Source of the DNA: Prosthecobacter debontii | Lineage (GTDB): Bacteria > Verrucomicrobiota > Verrucomicrobiia > Verrucomicrobiales > Verrucomicrobiaceae | Length of the DNA: 64,000 nucleotides | Reading direction: 5' to 3' | NCBI GenBank assembly: GCA_945860295.1 | Contig: CAMAQH010000006.1 | Span: 122,400 to 186,399, forward strand | In this document: positions 9,361-18,662 of the stretch, one piece after another | Layout of the letters: each line of letters begins with the position of its first letter | How positions within the stretch are numbered: position 1 is the first letter of the stretch | Made by a program: the position numbers and the translations under genes | Notes under the pieces: generated by a model | Told to the model about the DNA's origin: nothing | The model's database searches: none | Seen by the model: the letters and a program-made list of their open reading frames with translations, nothing else

Positions 9361-11655
9361 ATGCATTCCTTCCGACCGGCGATCTTGCATCGTCATTCCT
9401 TGTCCATTACTGCCTTGCTGGCATTCCAGGTGGGTTACTTGTTTGCGCAGGCCACCTTACCCACGCCTGTGCTCACCTCTTTGTATCCCCTCGGTGGCAA
9501 GCCGGGAAGCACCGTGGAGATTAGTTTCAAAGGGGCGGATATCGATGGCGCGAAGTCCATTCTGCTCAGCAGTATCCATGGTGCTTATCTTGAGGTCCCG
9601 ATCGTGCAGATCCCCGAGAAGAAGGGTATGCTCGCGGTGAAACTGCCTGCCGATGTCAAAAGCGATCTCTATGACATTCGCCTTGTGGGTCGATATGGCG
9701 TCTCGAATCCACGCGTGTTTCAGATTAGCCCGCTGACAGTCGTTGATTCGCCAGGGACCAACACCAAATCGGACGCAGCTTTCAAGCTGTCGCTGGGTTC
9801 AGCCATTCATGGCGTGTTCAAAGCAGGCGCACCGCACTGGTACAGCTTCGGGGCCAAGAAGGGGCAGCGGGTGCTCGCGACGTTTGTCGGCAGAGATTTT
9901 GATTCGCGTGCCTCATTGGTCGGCGCTGTCACCGATGCATCAGGTCGCGAGCTCGCGCGGTTGCGTGGTGGTCTGCTCGATCTGCGTCTGCCAGCAGACG
10001 GCAACTACAAGCTGCGCGTGAATGATCTCATGTATGGCGCTGGAGATGAGTTTGGCTATCGCCTCAGCCTGATCACGGGGGCCGTGGTGTGGGCAGCTTC
10101 GAAGGACACGCTTTATGGTTGGAATCTGCCGGGTGGACAAGTGGTGCCGGGGTTGCGTGTTAACCAAGGCCTGCCGCTCGAACGTCTCAAGGCCGATGCG
10201 GCCACCTCAGTACGACTCATCGCCGAGAATCCATGGAGGACGTTTGCCATCTCATCCGAGAACGAGGTTCCTGAAACGGCGCCGACGACCGCCACGCCCG
10301 TGCAGATCGGCCAGACTTTTGGCGGATGGTTTTCTGCCAGAGGAACGCCACGCAGCTTTGATCTGGCTTTCAAATCAGGAGACCGCTTCATCATCGAAGT
10401 CAGCTCTCAGCAGGCAGGCTTCTCGACTGATCCAAGCATGGTTGTGGAGTCTGTCAAAAAAGACGCGGCGGGTGTCGAGACACTGACAGCCCAAGCCGAA
10501 TTGAATGATCCTGCTGCAACTGTGCAAGCTCCAAGTGTGCGAGTCACGCAGCTTGATCCCTCCTATGCCTATGAAGCGAAGGCTGATGGTGTCTTCCGCG
10601 TCTCCATTAGTGATCCGCTGAACGCCGCCAATGGTCGTCGTCATCCGTACATGCTGCGTATTATCAAACCTGCGGAAGTAAAGATGGATCAAGCCATCGC
10701 CATGCATCCCACGCTGCCAAAGGCTGCGGCTGTCGGGCCTTATGAAATGGCCAGTTCCAATGTCTGGCGTCAGGGCATCACTGCGATTGAGGTGATGCTG
10801 CCAGGACGCAATACGCAGAGCGACCCGCTCGAATTCACTCTCAGCAATCCGCCGCCCGGCGTCACAGTTCTTGGCGGTTTCGTCGGCAAAGGTCAGACGC
10901 TGGGCTACATCGGCCTGCGTGCCAGTGCGGATGCGGCTGCGGGTGCCAAAGTGCTCTCTGGTATTAACCACACTGCCTTCCTTAACTGGCCGATTAAAGA
11001 TAGTGCGCGTGAGGTCATCTTCACGCGCATCGCTGGTGCGCCAGCGGTCGGTGTCGTCGCTGATCAGGCCCCTGCGCTCATTGAGCAGACGACTCCTGGA
11101 ATCCCTGAAGTAGCTGTGGATGGCAAGCTGGACATCCCGCTCAAAGTAACACGTCATCCTGCTTTCACCGATCTCTTGAAGCTCAAGGTGCTCGGTTTGA
11201 CTGATGTCGCCAAAGCCCCCGAGGCGACCATTGCCGCAAAGGCCAACGACGGGAAGCTCACACTCGATGTCAAAGCTCTCAAACTTGCGCCCGGTGATTA
11301 CGGTTTCATCCTGCAATCACCCGCCAAGATGTCCTTCCGCCGCAATGCTGATGATGTCACCGCTGCTGAGTTCACCGCCAAGAAAGCCGCCGAAGCGCAA
11401 GTTGCTGCCAAGAAAGAAGTCGATGCTGCCAATGCCGCGCTGAAAGCGATTAAGCCCGCAGACAAGCCAGCTCAAACAGCTCAGCAGGCCAAGGTGAAGG
11501 AAGCCGCCGACAAGCTCGCCCTGACGGACAAAGCAAAGACCGCTGCTGACAAATTCTCCAAAGAAGTCGCCACCAAGAACCCGGCCAAAGATGCCACCTT
11601 CATCGTGTATTCCACCCCCATCCGCATCCGAGTGAAGGAGGCTGCCAAGAAATGA
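9361..11655 (+). CDS. Secreted PPC-domain protein with a C-terminal Ala/Lys coiled coil
   Basis: A 764-residue exported protein. The N-terminus is a signal peptide (residues about 1-30), followed by an IPT/TIG-like Ig segment (LTSLYPLGGKPGSTVEISFKG) and a bacterial pre-peptidase C-terminal type beta domain (SLGSAIHGVFKAGAPHWYSFGAKKGQ). Further beta-rich segments run to about residue 660. The last 100 residues are a low-complexity Ala/Lys stretch predicted to be coiled coil. No catalytic residues are recognised, so it is probably a structural or binding partner. Its stop overlaps the next ATG by four bases, indicating translational coupling with the cytochrome/WD40 gene. Confidence 0.82.
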   Translation: MHSFRPAILHRHSLSITALLAFQVGYLFAQATLPTPVLTSLYPLGGKPGSTVEISFKGADIDGAKSILLSSIHGAYLEVPIVQIPEKKGMLAVKLPADVKSDLYDIRLVGRYGVSNPRVFQISPLTVVDSPGTNTKSDAAFKLSLGSAIHGVFKAGAPHWYSFGAKKGQRVLATFVGRDFDSRASLVGAVTDASGRELARLRGGLLDLRLPADGNYKLRVNDLMYGAGDEFGYRLSLITGAVVWAASKDTLYGWNLPGGQVVPGLRVNQGLPLERLKADAATSVRLIAENPWRTFAISSENEVPETAPTTATPVQIGQTFGGWFSARGTPRSFDLAFKSGDRFIIEVSSQQAGFSTDPSMVVESVKKDAAGVETLTAQAELNDPAATVQAPSVRVTQLDPSYAYEAKADGVFRVSISDPLNAANGRRHPYMLRIIKPAEVKMDQAIAMHPTLPKAAAVGPYEMASSNVWRQGITAIEVMLPGRNTQSDPLEFTLSNPPPGVTVLGGFVGKGQTLGYIGLRASADAAAGAKVLSGINHTAFLNWPIKDSAREVIFTRIAGAPAVGVVADQAPALIEQTTPGIPEVAVDGKLDIPLKVTRHPAFTDLLKLKVLGLTDVAKAPEATIAAKANDGKLTLDVKALKLAPGDYGFILQSPAKMSFRRNADDVTAAEFTAKKAAEAQVAAKKEVDAANAALKAIKPADKPAQTAQQAKVKEAADKLALTDKAKTAADKFSKEVATKNPAKDATFIVYSTPIRIRVKEAAKK

Positions 11656-14042
11656 AAACTGTTTTAGCATTCGTCATTCTGCATTCGTCATTCGGCATTC
11701 TCTTGAACGCCGCCACCGTGGACTTCGAGAAGCAGCTTCTCCCCATCCTCAAAGACAACTGCCTCGCCTGTCACAACAAAACGACGACGAAAAGCGGGCT
11801 CAACATGGAGACGCCAGAACTCATGACGAAAGGCGGCGAAACGGGAATGGGCATCGTGGCAGGTAACGGAGGCAAGAGCCTGATGTATCAGGCCGCTGCC
11901 GGTGAATGGGATTCCGAGATGCCGCCGAAAAACAATAAGGTTGGCGCCGTGAAACTGACCGCAGGTGAACTCGCACTCTTCAAGAAATGGATTGACGAAG
12001 GTGCCCTACATTCAGTTCGCCAGGAGCGCGTTGTTGCCTGGGAGCCTCTGCCCGCCACCTTCAGGCCCATCTTCGCTACGGCGGTCACACCTGACGGTCA
12101 GTTTGCCGCTGCCGCGCGTGGCAATCAGATATCCGTGTATCACCTGCCGACTGCGGCGATGGTGACCCGCCTGACCGATGAAGCACTCATCAAATCAGGC
12201 CTCTACAAACAGGCTGGCGTCGCGCATCGCGATCTCGTTGCTGCGATGATCTTTAGTCCAGATGGCACGCGCCTCGCCACGGGTAGTTATCGTGAAGTAA
12301 AAATCTGGCAGCGCGCTGCTTCGACCCCACGCTCCGTGCCTGCGCCGGCTGTGCCTCCAGTTTCAAAGTTCAAACTCGCTGCGACTCCTGGAGATGCCGT
12401 GTCGTTGATCGATCAACCTACTGACAAACCATTGCGCGATCTCAAGCATGGTGCCGCTGTCACGGCGTTTGTGATAAGCGCTGACACTCAGCGCATCGCC
12501 ACCGCAGGTGCGGACCATAAGATCAAGCTCTGGGAAACTGCCACAGGCAAAGCCTCGTTGGAGATCCAGGGCGATCTGGCCACCGCACGTGCCGTGCTGG
12601 ATAAGACGAATGCTGTAGCGAATAGCACCGTCGAAGTGGCCTGGCAAAATGAAGCTATCAAGAAGGCCGAGAAGGATGTCACTGATCTCGCCGCACGATT
12701 GAAAAAGGCCAACGAGATTGCCGTCACCGCTAAGAAAGCGCTGGAAGACAAAATCAAGGATGTGAAGCCCAAGGACGATGCCAAAGCCGCCGCCGACAAA
12801 GCTTTGGCGGAAGCCAACGACCTAGTAACTAAAGCCCTTGGAGGCAAGCCTGACGCGGCTCTTACCAAGAAACAGACCGAGGCCAAAGACAAAGCCGAGA
12901 AGGCCGCGACTGATGCCGTACTGGCTAAAGAAGCCGCTGTGCGTGCTGAGGCCACCATCAAAGACACAGCACGTGAAATTCAACTCGTGACAGAAGCCAG
13001 CACCAAAGCAGCGCTGACCGTGACTGCCACTAAGGCAGCGCTTGAGGCTGCGAAGAAGGCCCTTGATGCCAGCAATGTTGCCAAGACTGAGGCAGCCAAA
13101 GCAGTCGCCAGCGCCATTCCATCACTCATCGCACTTGCTTTTTCTCCGAAGGGTGCACAGATCGCCGCCGTCGATGCCGAAGGCCATGTGCGCGTCTGGT
13201 CCACGGTGTCAGGCCGACCTATCTGCCAGCTCAGTGTGACCACCGCAGGCAAGGTTCAGTCACTGGCCTGGCCAACAGATGAAGGCTGTGTCGTCACAGG
13301 TGACAAAGGCAGCGCGCTCGTGCCAAATGAATCCGTGGCGACCTGGAAGCTTGAGCGCATGCTCGGCACTGGTGATGGCAAATCGCCCATCTCAGATCGC
13401 GTCGGAGCGCTGACTTTCTCTGCTGATGGCAAGACGTTGGCCGTCGGCAGTGGCGAGCCATCGCGCAGCGGTGACATCACACTTTGGGAGATGGCCACAG
13501 GCAAAATGGCCGCAGACTATGATGAGCGTCATCTAGACACCGTCTTGTGCCTGGATTTCTCCCCCGATGGCAAACTGCTCGCCTCTGGCGGTGCTGATAA
13601 GGCGGTACGCATCACCGATCTTACCACAGGCAAGATGACGAAGGTTTTCGAAGGCCACACGCATCATGTGTTAGGCCTTTCCTGGCGTAGCGATGGTCGC
13701 TTGCTCGCCAGTTCTGGAGCGGACAACGTGGTAAAAGTCTGGGACTGGATCGTGGGTGATCGGCGCAAGAACGTCGATGGCTGGGACCGGGAAGTCACCG
13801 CTCTCCATTATCTAGGCAATACTGACAACGTGGCTACCACCTCTGGCGACGGTAAAGTGCGCATCATCAACAGCGACGGCGGTGAAGTGAAACAACTTTC
13901 CGGGGTGAAAGACTTCATGAACTCACTCAGCCCGACCCGTGGTGGTGACTCACTCGTGGCCGGCGGCGAAGATGGCGTTCTCAAGGTGTGGGAGATCGCC
14001 AGTGGCAAGGAGACCGCTAGTTTTGCCGTGGACGCGAAATAG
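11652..14042 (+). CDS. Secreted planctomycete-type cytochrome fused to a WD40 propeller with a coiled-coil insertion
   Basis: A 796-residue protein. Signal peptide residues 1-21, then a c-type haem domain with CLACH (C37, C40, H41) and a likely distal methionine in SEMPPKN (near residue 94). WD40 repeats begin near residue 125 (SPDGTRLATGSYREVKIWQ, DHKIKLWETATGK). The propeller is interrupted at about residues 310-490 by a long Ala/Lys/Glu-rich helical segment and resumes with further repeats (AEGHVRVWSTVSG, DKAVRITDLTTGK, DNVVKVWDW, EDGVLKVWEIASG). Haem ligation is expected from CxxCH; the role of the rest is inferred to be scaffolding. The signal peptide is encoded by repeated ATTCGTC-like sequence. 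Confidence 0.87.
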   Translation: MKTVLAFVILHSSFGILLNAATVDFEKQLLPILKDNCLACHNKTTTKSGLNMETPELMTKGGETGMGIVAGNGGKSLMYQAAAGEWDSEMPPKNNKVGAVKLTAGELALFKKWIDEGALHSVRQERVVAWEPLPATFRPIFATAVTPDGQFAAAARGNQISVYHLPTAAMVTRLTDEALIKSGLYKQAGVAHRDLVAAMIFSPDGTRLATGSYREVKIWQRAASTPRSVPAPAVPPVSKFKLAATPGDAVSLIDQPTDKPLRDLKHGAAVTAFVISADTQRIATAGADHKIKLWETATGKASLEIQGDLATARAVLDKTNAVANSTVEVAWQNEAIKKAEKDVTDLAARLKKANEIAVTAKKALEDKIKDVKPKDDAKAAADKALAEANDLVTKALGGKPDAALTKKQTEAKDKAEKAATDAVLAKEAAVRAEATIKDTAREIQLVTEASTKAALTVTATKAALEAAKKALDASNVAKTEAAKAVASAIPSLIALAFSPKGAQIAAVDAEGHVRVWSTVSGRPICQLSVTTAGKVQSLAWPTDEGCVVTGDKGSALVPNESVATWKLERMLGTGDGKSPISDRVGALTFSADGKTLAVGSGEPSRSGDITLWEMATGKMAADYDERHLDTVLCLDFSPDGKLLASGGADKAVRITDLTTGKMTKVFEGHTHHVLGLSWRSDGRLLASSGADNVVKVWDWIVGDRRKNVDGWDREVTALHYLGNTDNVATTSGDGKVRIINSDGGEVKQLSGVKDFMNSLSPTRGGDSLVAGGEDGVLKVWEIASGKETASFAVDAK
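11671..11698 (+). repeat. Imperfect ATTCGTCATTC repeats inside a signal-peptide coding sequence
   Basis: The first codons of the cytochrome/WD40 gene contain two near-identical ATTCGTCATTC units separated by a few bases, followed by a third partial copy. They encode the hydrophobic core of the signal peptide. The unit matches the six-copy heptamer array at 61921-61962. Confidence 0.6.
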
Positions 14043-14071
14043 CCTGCTCGATCGCCTCGTTGAAAATCTGC

Positions 14072-15502
14072 ATGTCTTCCACTCAAGACCAAACTCATCA
14101 ACGCTGCTGCGGCCCCATGTCGCGGCGCAGCTTCTTTGAGGTTGGCGCTTTGAGCATGTTGGGACTGGGCATGAGCGACTTCTTGCGCGCGGAGGCAATT
14201 GCGAAGAAGGCGGGCCGTCGGTTGAAGGAGAAGTCGGTGATCTTTGTCTGGCTTCCGGGTGGGATGTCTCAGCTTGAGAGCTATGACATGAAGCCGAACG
14301 CGCCGGTCGAGTATCGCGGTGTGTTTAATCCGATCCGCACTAACGTGCCCGGCACGCACATATGTGAGCTGTTTCCGAAGCAGGCGAAACTGGCGGACAA
14401 ATTCAACATCATCCGCTCCATCCATCACGAGTTCGCGGATCATGGCGGCGGTCACAAGCGCTTCATGACAGGCCGCAATCCGGCTTTGCCTGTCGGCTTT
14501 GTGAATGATGCGCCTAGCGTGCAGTCGATCATTTCACGCAAGCTTCAGCGCGCGGATCATCCCATGCCAGCTTCAATTGCAGGCGTGGATCGAAGTCGCA
14601 GTGGTATCGACACCTTTTCACTCGGCGCTTCGTATCTTGGGCCGTCTGCCACGCCTTTCATGGTGGTGGGAGATCCCAGCGCCAAGGATTTCAAAGTCGA
14701 GAACATCGGCCTAACGCCGCACATGGAGACGCGGCTGGATGACCGCATGCATCTTCTTCGTGGCATGGATAATCTGAAACGTGAGATGGATCGCAGCGGA
14801 CTTATGGAGGCGATGGATGTCTTCAGCCAGCGTGCCAGCGATATCCTGACTGCACCACAAGTGCGCGAGGCCTTCGATCTCTCCAAGGAGTCCACTCAGA
14901 CACGTGACCGCTATGGCTGGTCAGCCTATGGCCAGCGTGGATTGCTTGCTCGTCGTCTCGTGGAAGCTGGCTGCCGCTTCGTGACCATGGTTTGGGAGAA
15001 CCCATTCCCGAGTAAAACGATCCCAAAGAACTGCACCTACAACTGGGACAGCCATGCGGTGAACTGCGACATGTTTGCTGACAGTCGCTGGCGTATGCCG
15101 GTCTATGATCAGGCGGTGTCTGCTTTGATCGAGGACATCCACGAGCGTGGCCTCGACAAAGATGTGCTCGTCGTGGTGACAGGTGAATTTGGGCGCACTC
15201 CGAAGATCAACACGCAGATCGGCACGCAGACCGGAGTGAGCCAGCCCGGCCGTGATCACTGGCCGAATGCCATGTCCAACATCGTCTTCGGTGGCGGCAT
15301 GAGGACAGGGCAGATCATTGGTGCCACGAATCCACGCGCCGAATATCCTATCGAGCGTCCGATGAGTCCGAATGATCTTTGGGCCACCGTCTATCAGCAT
15401 CTCGGCATCAATTACGACGACAGCTTCGACGATTTCCAAGGCCGTCCCATGCCGATACTGCCCTTCGGTGATCCGATCCCAGAGCTGATGCCTGTGGCAT
15501 AG
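14072..15502 (+). CDS. DUF1501 (sulfatase-like fold) protein with Tat-like leader
   Basis: DUF1501 proteins share the alkaline phosphatase/sulfatase-like fold and commonly accompany DUF1549/DUF1553 genes. The start is placed at ATG 14072 (MSSTQDQ), 29 bases after the upstream stop; an ATG four codons earlier is possible. The leader contains the twin-arginine-like SRRSFFEVGALSMLGLG, suggesting export of a folded protein. Conserved family segments include VWLPGGMSQLESYDMKP, SIHHEFADHGGGHKRFMTG, NWDSHAVN, VVVTGEFGRTPKIN and GRDHWPNAMSNIVFGGG. Function is unknown, although the metal-binding Asp/His positions of the fold look retained. Confidence 0.88.
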   Translation: MSSTQDQTHQRCCGPMSRRSFFEVGALSMLGLGMSDFLRAEAIAKKAGRRLKEKSVIFVWLPGGMSQLESYDMKPNAPVEYRGVFNPIRTNVPGTHICELFPKQAKLADKFNIIRSIHHEFADHGGGHKRFMTGRNPALPVGFVNDAPSVQSIISRKLQRADHPMPASIAGVDRSRSGIDTFSLGASYLGPSATPFMVVGDPSAKDFKVENIGLTPHMETRLDDRMHLLRGMDNLKREMDRSGLMEAMDVFSQRASDILTAPQVREAFDLSKESTQTRDRYGWSAYGQRGLLARRLVEAGCRFVTMVWENPFPSKTIPKNCTYNWDSHAVNCDMFADSRWRMPVYDQAVSALIEDIHERGLDKDVLVVVTGEFGRTPKINTQIGTQTGVSQPGRDHWPNAMSNIVFGGGMRTGQIIGATNPRAEYPIERPMSPNDLWATVYQHLGINYDDSFDDFQGRPMPILPFGDPIPELMPVA

Positions 15503-15558
15503 GAGGTAACTGTGTCTTCTTGACGCTGATTGCGCATGAGCAGCTTCTAGCCACTCTG

Positions 15559-16515
15559 ATGCGTCTCATAAAACCCTTCCACTCTGCCGTCCTCTGCTTC
15601 GCTCTATTCGTTATCCCATCTATTGCCTGGACGGCGGAAGCCCCAGTGGCGAAGAAAACGGTGCGTCTGCTCACGATTGGCAACAGCTTCTCGCGCAATG
15701 CCACGCATTACCTCGGAGATCGGACACACGCTGATCCATCATTCCATTGTCGTTGGTGGCGCATCGTTTGAACTGCATTCCGAAAAGGCGCTGAATACGC
15801 AGCGAATGCAGAGGACAAAGCGGGGCTCTACACGAACGGACGCAGCCTGATAAAGGAACTGAAAGCAGACTCGTGGGACTATGTGACGATCCAGCAGGTC
15901 AGCCTCAAGAGTCATGACCTGAGTGCCTATCAGCCACATGCGGATCGTTTGAGTGAACTCATTCATCAACATGCGCCGGGTGCTAAACTGCTGGTGCATC
16001 AGACATGGGCATATCGAAAAGACGATCCGCACTTTACCAAGCCTTCCGACAAACCGGGCGAGCCGATAACTCAGGCGAAGATGTATGCAGGCCTCAGTGC
16101 TGCTTATGCAGCGATCACGAAGGAACTGGGCGCGCGACGAATTCCCGTGGGCGATGCTTTTTATCTGGCCGATACCAGTCCGCAGTGGGGTTATCAGACC
16201 GACACGGCTTTTGATTACAAAGCTGTCAAGCAGCCCGCTCTGCCCCTGTAAAAGCATTCGCTCCATGTCGGCTGGCAGTGGAAGAAGCAGACGAATGGCA
16301 AAACAACATTCGGCATGGACGGACATCATGCCAATGCCGCTGGAGAGTATATCGGGGCCTCTGTTTGGTATGAATGGCTTTTTGCTCAAAGCCCGGTGGG
16401 CAATGCCTATGTGCCCACTGGACTCGATGCCGCTTGTGCGCGCTTCCTCCAGGATACGGCGCACCGCGCCGTGATAAAGGAACAGGTCACTGCTACGTCG
16501 GGCATGATCAGGTGA
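15559..16515 (+). pseudogene. Broken SGNH/GDSL-type hydrolase (DUF4886-like)
   Basis: An exported esterase-like gene in pieces. From ATG 15559 there is a signal peptide (MRLIKPFHSAVLCFALFV) and the block-I motif TIGNSFSRNATHYL. The reading frame then shifts near 15718 (GHTLIHHSIVVGGASFELHSEKAL is in frame 2) and shifts back near 15800 (LYTNGRSLIKELKADSWDYV). It meets an in-frame TAA at 16249-16251 and continues in the same frame to 16515, including the catalytic-like DGHHANAAGEY block. Several codons also seem to be missing at the first break. Two frameshifts plus a nonsense codon make a functional product unlikely. Confidence 0.8.
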
Positions 16516-16627
16516 TTTGGGATGGGTTTAGGTCAGTGATATCGAAACAAGATTGTGATGGTCAGTTGTTCGGCTTCGTGATGAACTCCGGCCGCTCGCA
16601 CCGTTGATGTAAGGTCACATTTAAACC

Positions 16628-18643
16628 ATGAAACACACGCTCCTCCTCGCTCTCTTTGCCTCAGTGCTCGCCCAGGCTGAAGACATCCGCCTTCAACCAC
16701 CGAAAGATCTGAATGGTTACTTTCCATTCAATCCACCATCGTCATTGAGCGAGTGGGATGTGCGAAAGGAACAGGTGCGGCGGCAGATTCTTGTGGCGGA
16801 AGGTTTGTGGCCGATGCCGACGAAGACGCCGCTCAATGCGGTGATTCACGGCAAGGTTGAGGGCGATGGATTCACGGTCGAAAAGGTCTATTTTGAAAGC
16901 GCTCCAGGCTTCTTTGTCACGGGTAGCCTGTGGAAGCCTAAGGTCATCAAGGGCAAGGCACCCGGCGTCATGTTTGCGCACGGTCATTGGCAGGATGCAC
17001 GCCTTGCATTGTCGGATGATGATGTGGTGCGCAAAGAGATCGCGGCTGGAGGTGAGCGCTTTGAGCGTGGTGGTAAGAGCATCTTTCAATCGCTCTGTAT
17101 CCAGCTCGCGCGCATGGGCTGCGTCGTGTGGCAGTGGGACATGTTGAGTGATTCGGACTCGATCCAGTTTTCGCGTGAGATCGTACATAAATTTGCGACG
17201 CAGCGACCTGAGGCTAACAAGACACAGAATTGGGGACTCTATAGCCCACAGGCGGAGTCGCATCTGCAATCCATCATGGGTCTGCAAACCTGGAATGCGG
17301 TGCGCGGCCTCGACTTCCTGCTTTCTCTGCCAGAGGTCGATCCCGAGCGTACCGCCATCACGGGTGCGAGCGGCGGTGGCACGCAGACGATGCTGCTGGC
17401 GGCCATTGATGACCGCATTAAGCTGTCCTTCCCATGTGTGATGGTGAGCACGTCGATGCAAGGCGGCTGCACCTGTGAAAATGCATCGCTGCTGCGTATC
17501 GGCACCGGCAATGTGGAGTTTGCGGGTCTCTTTGCGCCGAAGCCGCAGGGCATGAATACGGCGAATGACTGGACGAAGGAAATGGCAACGAAGGGCTTCC
17601 CTGATTTGCAAAAGCTCTACGAGACGCATGGCAAGAAAGACAATGTCATGCTGCTGCGCGGTGAGCATTTCCCCCACAACTACAATGCTGTCACGCGCTC
17701 GGCGTTTTACACCTTTGTGAACAAGCACTTCAAACTCGGGCAAGCATCGCCCGTGATCGAGCAGGATTATGAACCGCTCACTAAAGAGCAGCTCAGTGTG
17801 TGGGATGACAAGCACCCTGCGCCTAAGGCTGCTGATCCTGAGTTTGAGCGTACACTCCTGAAATATTTTAGCGACGATGCTGGCAAGCAACTCCAGGCAG
17901 CCGAACCGCAAGTGCTTCGGCAAGCTGTCGAACTCGTCATTGGCCGCACTTATGACAAGGCGGGTGAAGTTGAGTGGGATATCAAAGACAAACAGGATCG
18001 CGGTGATCACCTTGAAATGACAGGGACGCTGGCCAACAAGACCTACAATGAGGAGCTCAATGTCGTGTGGCTTTATCCGAAGCAGTGGAATGGCCGTGCG
18101 GTTGTCTGGCTTGATGATGGTGGCAAGACGGCACTGCAAAACGATGACGTGAAGAAACTCGTGGCCAGCGGTGCTGCGGTGCTCGGAGTCGATCTGCTCC
18201 TTCAAGGTGGTGAGACGGTGAAGCAAACGGCTGTGGTCAAAAACCCGCGCGAGTTTGCCGGTTACACGCATGGTTATAATCATGCTCTCTTTGCCCAGCG
18301 CACGCATGACGTGCTTTCCATTGTCAGCTTTCTGCACAACGCCAAAGTCGGCTCGCACACGAACCCGAAGACAATCTGCTTGGCTGCATTCGGTTCGCAG
18401 ACTGGCCCTATCGCCATTACCGCGCGCGCTTTGGCGGGTGCGGCTGTAGATCGTGCGGCGGTGGATACGCACGGCTTCCGCTTTGGCAAGGTGCTCGACT
18501 ATCGTGACCCGATGTTCCTCCCTGGTGGAGCGAAGTATCTGGATCTGCCCGGCCTGATTTCGCTGAATGCACCGCAGCTGCTATGGATCCAAGGCGAGGA
18601 TAAAGCGCCTGAGGGATCAGCGGTAGAGTGGCTTTTGAAGTAG
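16628..18643 (+). CDS. Secreted alpha/beta hydrolase, acetylxylan-esterase-like
   Basis: A 671-residue exported protein with signal peptide MKHTLLLALFASVLAQAE. The N-terminal half is an alpha/beta hydrolase with nucleophile elbow GASGGGTQT (Ser248) and downstream SFPCVMVSTSMQGGCTCEN, seen in planctomycete/verrucomicrobial acetylxylan-esterase-like enzymes. A histidine in RGEHFPHNYN may complete the triad. The C-terminal third (about 430-671) looks like a second, degenerate hydrolase-fold domain without a clear nucleophile. Expected substrates are acetylated polysaccharides, but this is inference from family. It stands alone between a decayed SGNH hydrolase and convergent pepD. Confidence 0.82.
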   Translation: MKHTLLLALFASVLAQAEDIRLQPPKDLNGYFPFNPPSSLSEWDVRKEQVRRQILVAEGLWPMPTKTPLNAVIHGKVEGDGFTVEKVYFESAPGFFVTGSLWKPKVIKGKAPGVMFAHGHWQDARLALSDDDVVRKEIAAGGERFERGGKSIFQSLCIQLARMGCVVWQWDMLSDSDSIQFSREIVHKFATQRPEANKTQNWGLYSPQAESHLQSIMGLQTWNAVRGLDFLLSLPEVDPERTAITGASGGGTQTMLLAAIDDRIKLSFPCVMVSTSMQGGCTCENASLLRIGTGNVEFAGLFAPKPQGMNTANDWTKEMATKGFPDLQKLYETHGKKDNVMLLRGEHFPHNYNAVTRSAFYTFVNKHFKLGQASPVIEQDYEPLTKEQLSVWDDKHPAPKAADPEFERTLLKYFSDDAGKQLQAAEPQVLRQAVELVIGRTYDKAGEVEWDIKDKQDRGDHLEMTGTLANKTYNEELNVVWLYPKQWNGRAVVWLDDGGKTALQNDDVKKLVASGAAVLGVDLLLQGGETVKQTAVVKNPREFAGYTHGYNHALFAQRTHDVLSIVSFLHNAKVGSHTNPKTICLAAFGSQTGPIAITARALAGAAVDRAAVDTHGFRFGKVLDYRDPMFLPGGAKYLDLPGLISLNAPQLLWIQGEDKAPEGSAVEWLLK

Positions 18644-18662
18644 CTGCGAATATTAATCGAAG

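Noticed and set aside
16742..18472. A 576-codon minus-strand frame opposite the acetylxylan-esterase-like gene
   Set aside because: No family resemblance; rich in His/Arg, as expected from the reverse complement of the esterase.
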